From assembly GCA_964349455.1 (NCBI GenBank), contig CAYGGG010000043.1:1-7107 (forward strand): 7,107 bases of DNA, given 5' to 3'. A program made the position numbers and the translations under genes. Source of the stretch: CSSED10-109M sp964349455 (GTDB lineage Bacteria > Bacillota_I > Bacilli_A > RF39 > UBA660). Within the stretch, counting starts at the first letter, position 1. Every line of letters begins with the position of its first letter. Of the stretch, positions 6,853-7,107 are shown piece by piece. A model generated the notes under the pieces. The model had not been told where the DNA came from. It saw only the letters and a program-made list of their open reading frames with translations, and did not search any database.

Positions 6853-7107
6853 TTAAAATAATATGTGTTGGTAAGATGAAAAAGGAATTAAAAATGATTG
6901 TTGATGATTATTTAAAAAGAATTAATCGCCATCATAAAACTGAAATAATTGAAGTTGCTGATAAAGGATTAGTTTATGAAAAAGATTTAATTTTTAAAAA
7001 AATAAAGCAAGATGATAATGTCTTTATTTTTGATAAAGAAGGAAAAACTTATTCTTCAATTGATTTTAGTAAATTAATTGAAAAAGAATTAGCAACTAGT
7101 GCTAATC
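6849..7107 (+). CDS. rlmH: 23S rRNA (pseudouridine1915-N3)-methyltransferase RlmH, 3' end outside window
   Basis: RlmH is a small dimeric SPOUT methyltransferase that uses S-adenosylmethionine to methylate pseudouridine 1915 in helix 69 of 23S rRNA, acting on the assembled 70S ribosome. Only the first 86 residues are in the window. They fit the family: MIKIICVGKMK at the start, a helix ending YLKRI at 21-25, EIIEVAD at 32-38, VFIFDKEGK at 58-66, then SSIDFSKLIE. The knotted SAM-binding C-terminus lies beyond the edge. The stretch between EVAD and VFIFD is about 12-14 residues shorter than in typical RlmH. The ATG overlaps the walJ stop (ATGA, 6849-6852) with no strong binding site; only a distant AAGGAAATGAG at 6827-6837 is present, which suggests translational coupling. 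The walJ-rlmH neighbourhood is common in Firmicutes. Confidence 0.9.
   Translation, partial: MIKIICVGKMKKELKMIVDDYLKRINRHHKTEIIEVADKGLVYEKDLIFKKIKQDDNVFIFDKEGKTYSSIDFSKLIEKELATSAN

Larger units (their letters stand above)
2..7107 (+). other. single co-directional operon-like run of seven genes
   Basis: All junctions are tight: 22 bases (ligA to phosphodiesterase), 4-base ATGA overlaps (phosphodiesterase-rplI, peptidase-walJ, walJ-rlmH), a 4-base gap (rplI-dnaB) and an 8-base gap (dnaB-peptidase). No hairpin followed by a T run is visible in any gap, so a single transcript is likely, possibly extending beyond both window edges. The longest stretch without a gene is 22 bases. Confidence 0.75.

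Noticed and set aside
1..7107. TGA read as tryptophan (Mollicutes code)
   Set aside because: TGA terminates the phosphodiesterase, rplI, M23 peptidase and walJ genes at family-typical lengths, and Trp codons are TGG.
1..7107. Mobile elements, CRISPR arrays, tRNA or riboswitches
   Set aside because: Coding sequence fills the window with gaps of at most 22 bases; no repeat arrays, transposase motifs or RNA gene signatures were seen by eye.

Overview
This window is about 30% G+C (hand counts: roughly 29% over 1-1140 and 33% over 3361-4320). It reads as one dense chromosomal housekeeping operon from a low-GC Firmicutes-type bacterium. All seven genes lie on the + strand. The junctions are 4-base overlaps or gaps of 4 to 22 bases, and no terminator-like hairpin is visible. 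TGA ends four of the six visible genes and Trp is written TGG, so the standard bacterial code applies and not the Mycoplasma/Spiroplasma code. The AT richness and compactness recall Mollicutes relatives. However, the exported LysM-G5-M23 murein endopeptidase points to a walled organism, such as an Erysipelotrichia-like or Mollicutes-adjacent Bacilli lineage. That taxonomic placement is inference.

Layout: (1) 2-1903, NAD-dependent DNA ligase LigA, lacking only about 20-25 N-terminal residues beyond the window edge. (2) 1926-2894, a soluble DHH-DHHA1 phosphodiesterase that resembles the C-terminal catalytic part of GdpP and sits where gdpP sits in Bacillus. (3) 2891-3334, ribosomal protein L9. 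(4) 3339-4679, replicative helicase DnaB (B. subtilis DnaC). (5) 4688-6130, a membrane-anchored M23 endopeptidase with LysM and G5 domains, starting at TTG. (6) 6127-6852, the WalJ/YycJ metallo-beta-lactamase-fold hydrolase. (7) 6849-end, the first 86 residues of RlmH, the 23S rRNA pseudouridine-1915 methyltransferase.

The order gdpP-rplI-dnaB is the classic Bacillus block, and walJ and rlmH come from the nearby walRKHIJ-rlmH region. Here the two are fused into one run with only an M23 peptidase between them. The walR and walK two-component genes, and walH/walI, are absent from between dnaB and walJ. The operon therefore puts replication enzymes (LigA, DnaB), a probable cyclic-dinucleotide or nanoRNA phosphodiesterase, ribosome parts (L9, RlmH) and cell-wall functions (M23 peptidase, WalJ) on one apparent transcript.

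I see no mobile element, CRISPR array, RNA gene or recognisable novel defence system. The points most worth following are the stripped-down GdpP-like protein, the missing walRK, the unassigned repeat-like region of the M23 protein and a shortened RlmH.
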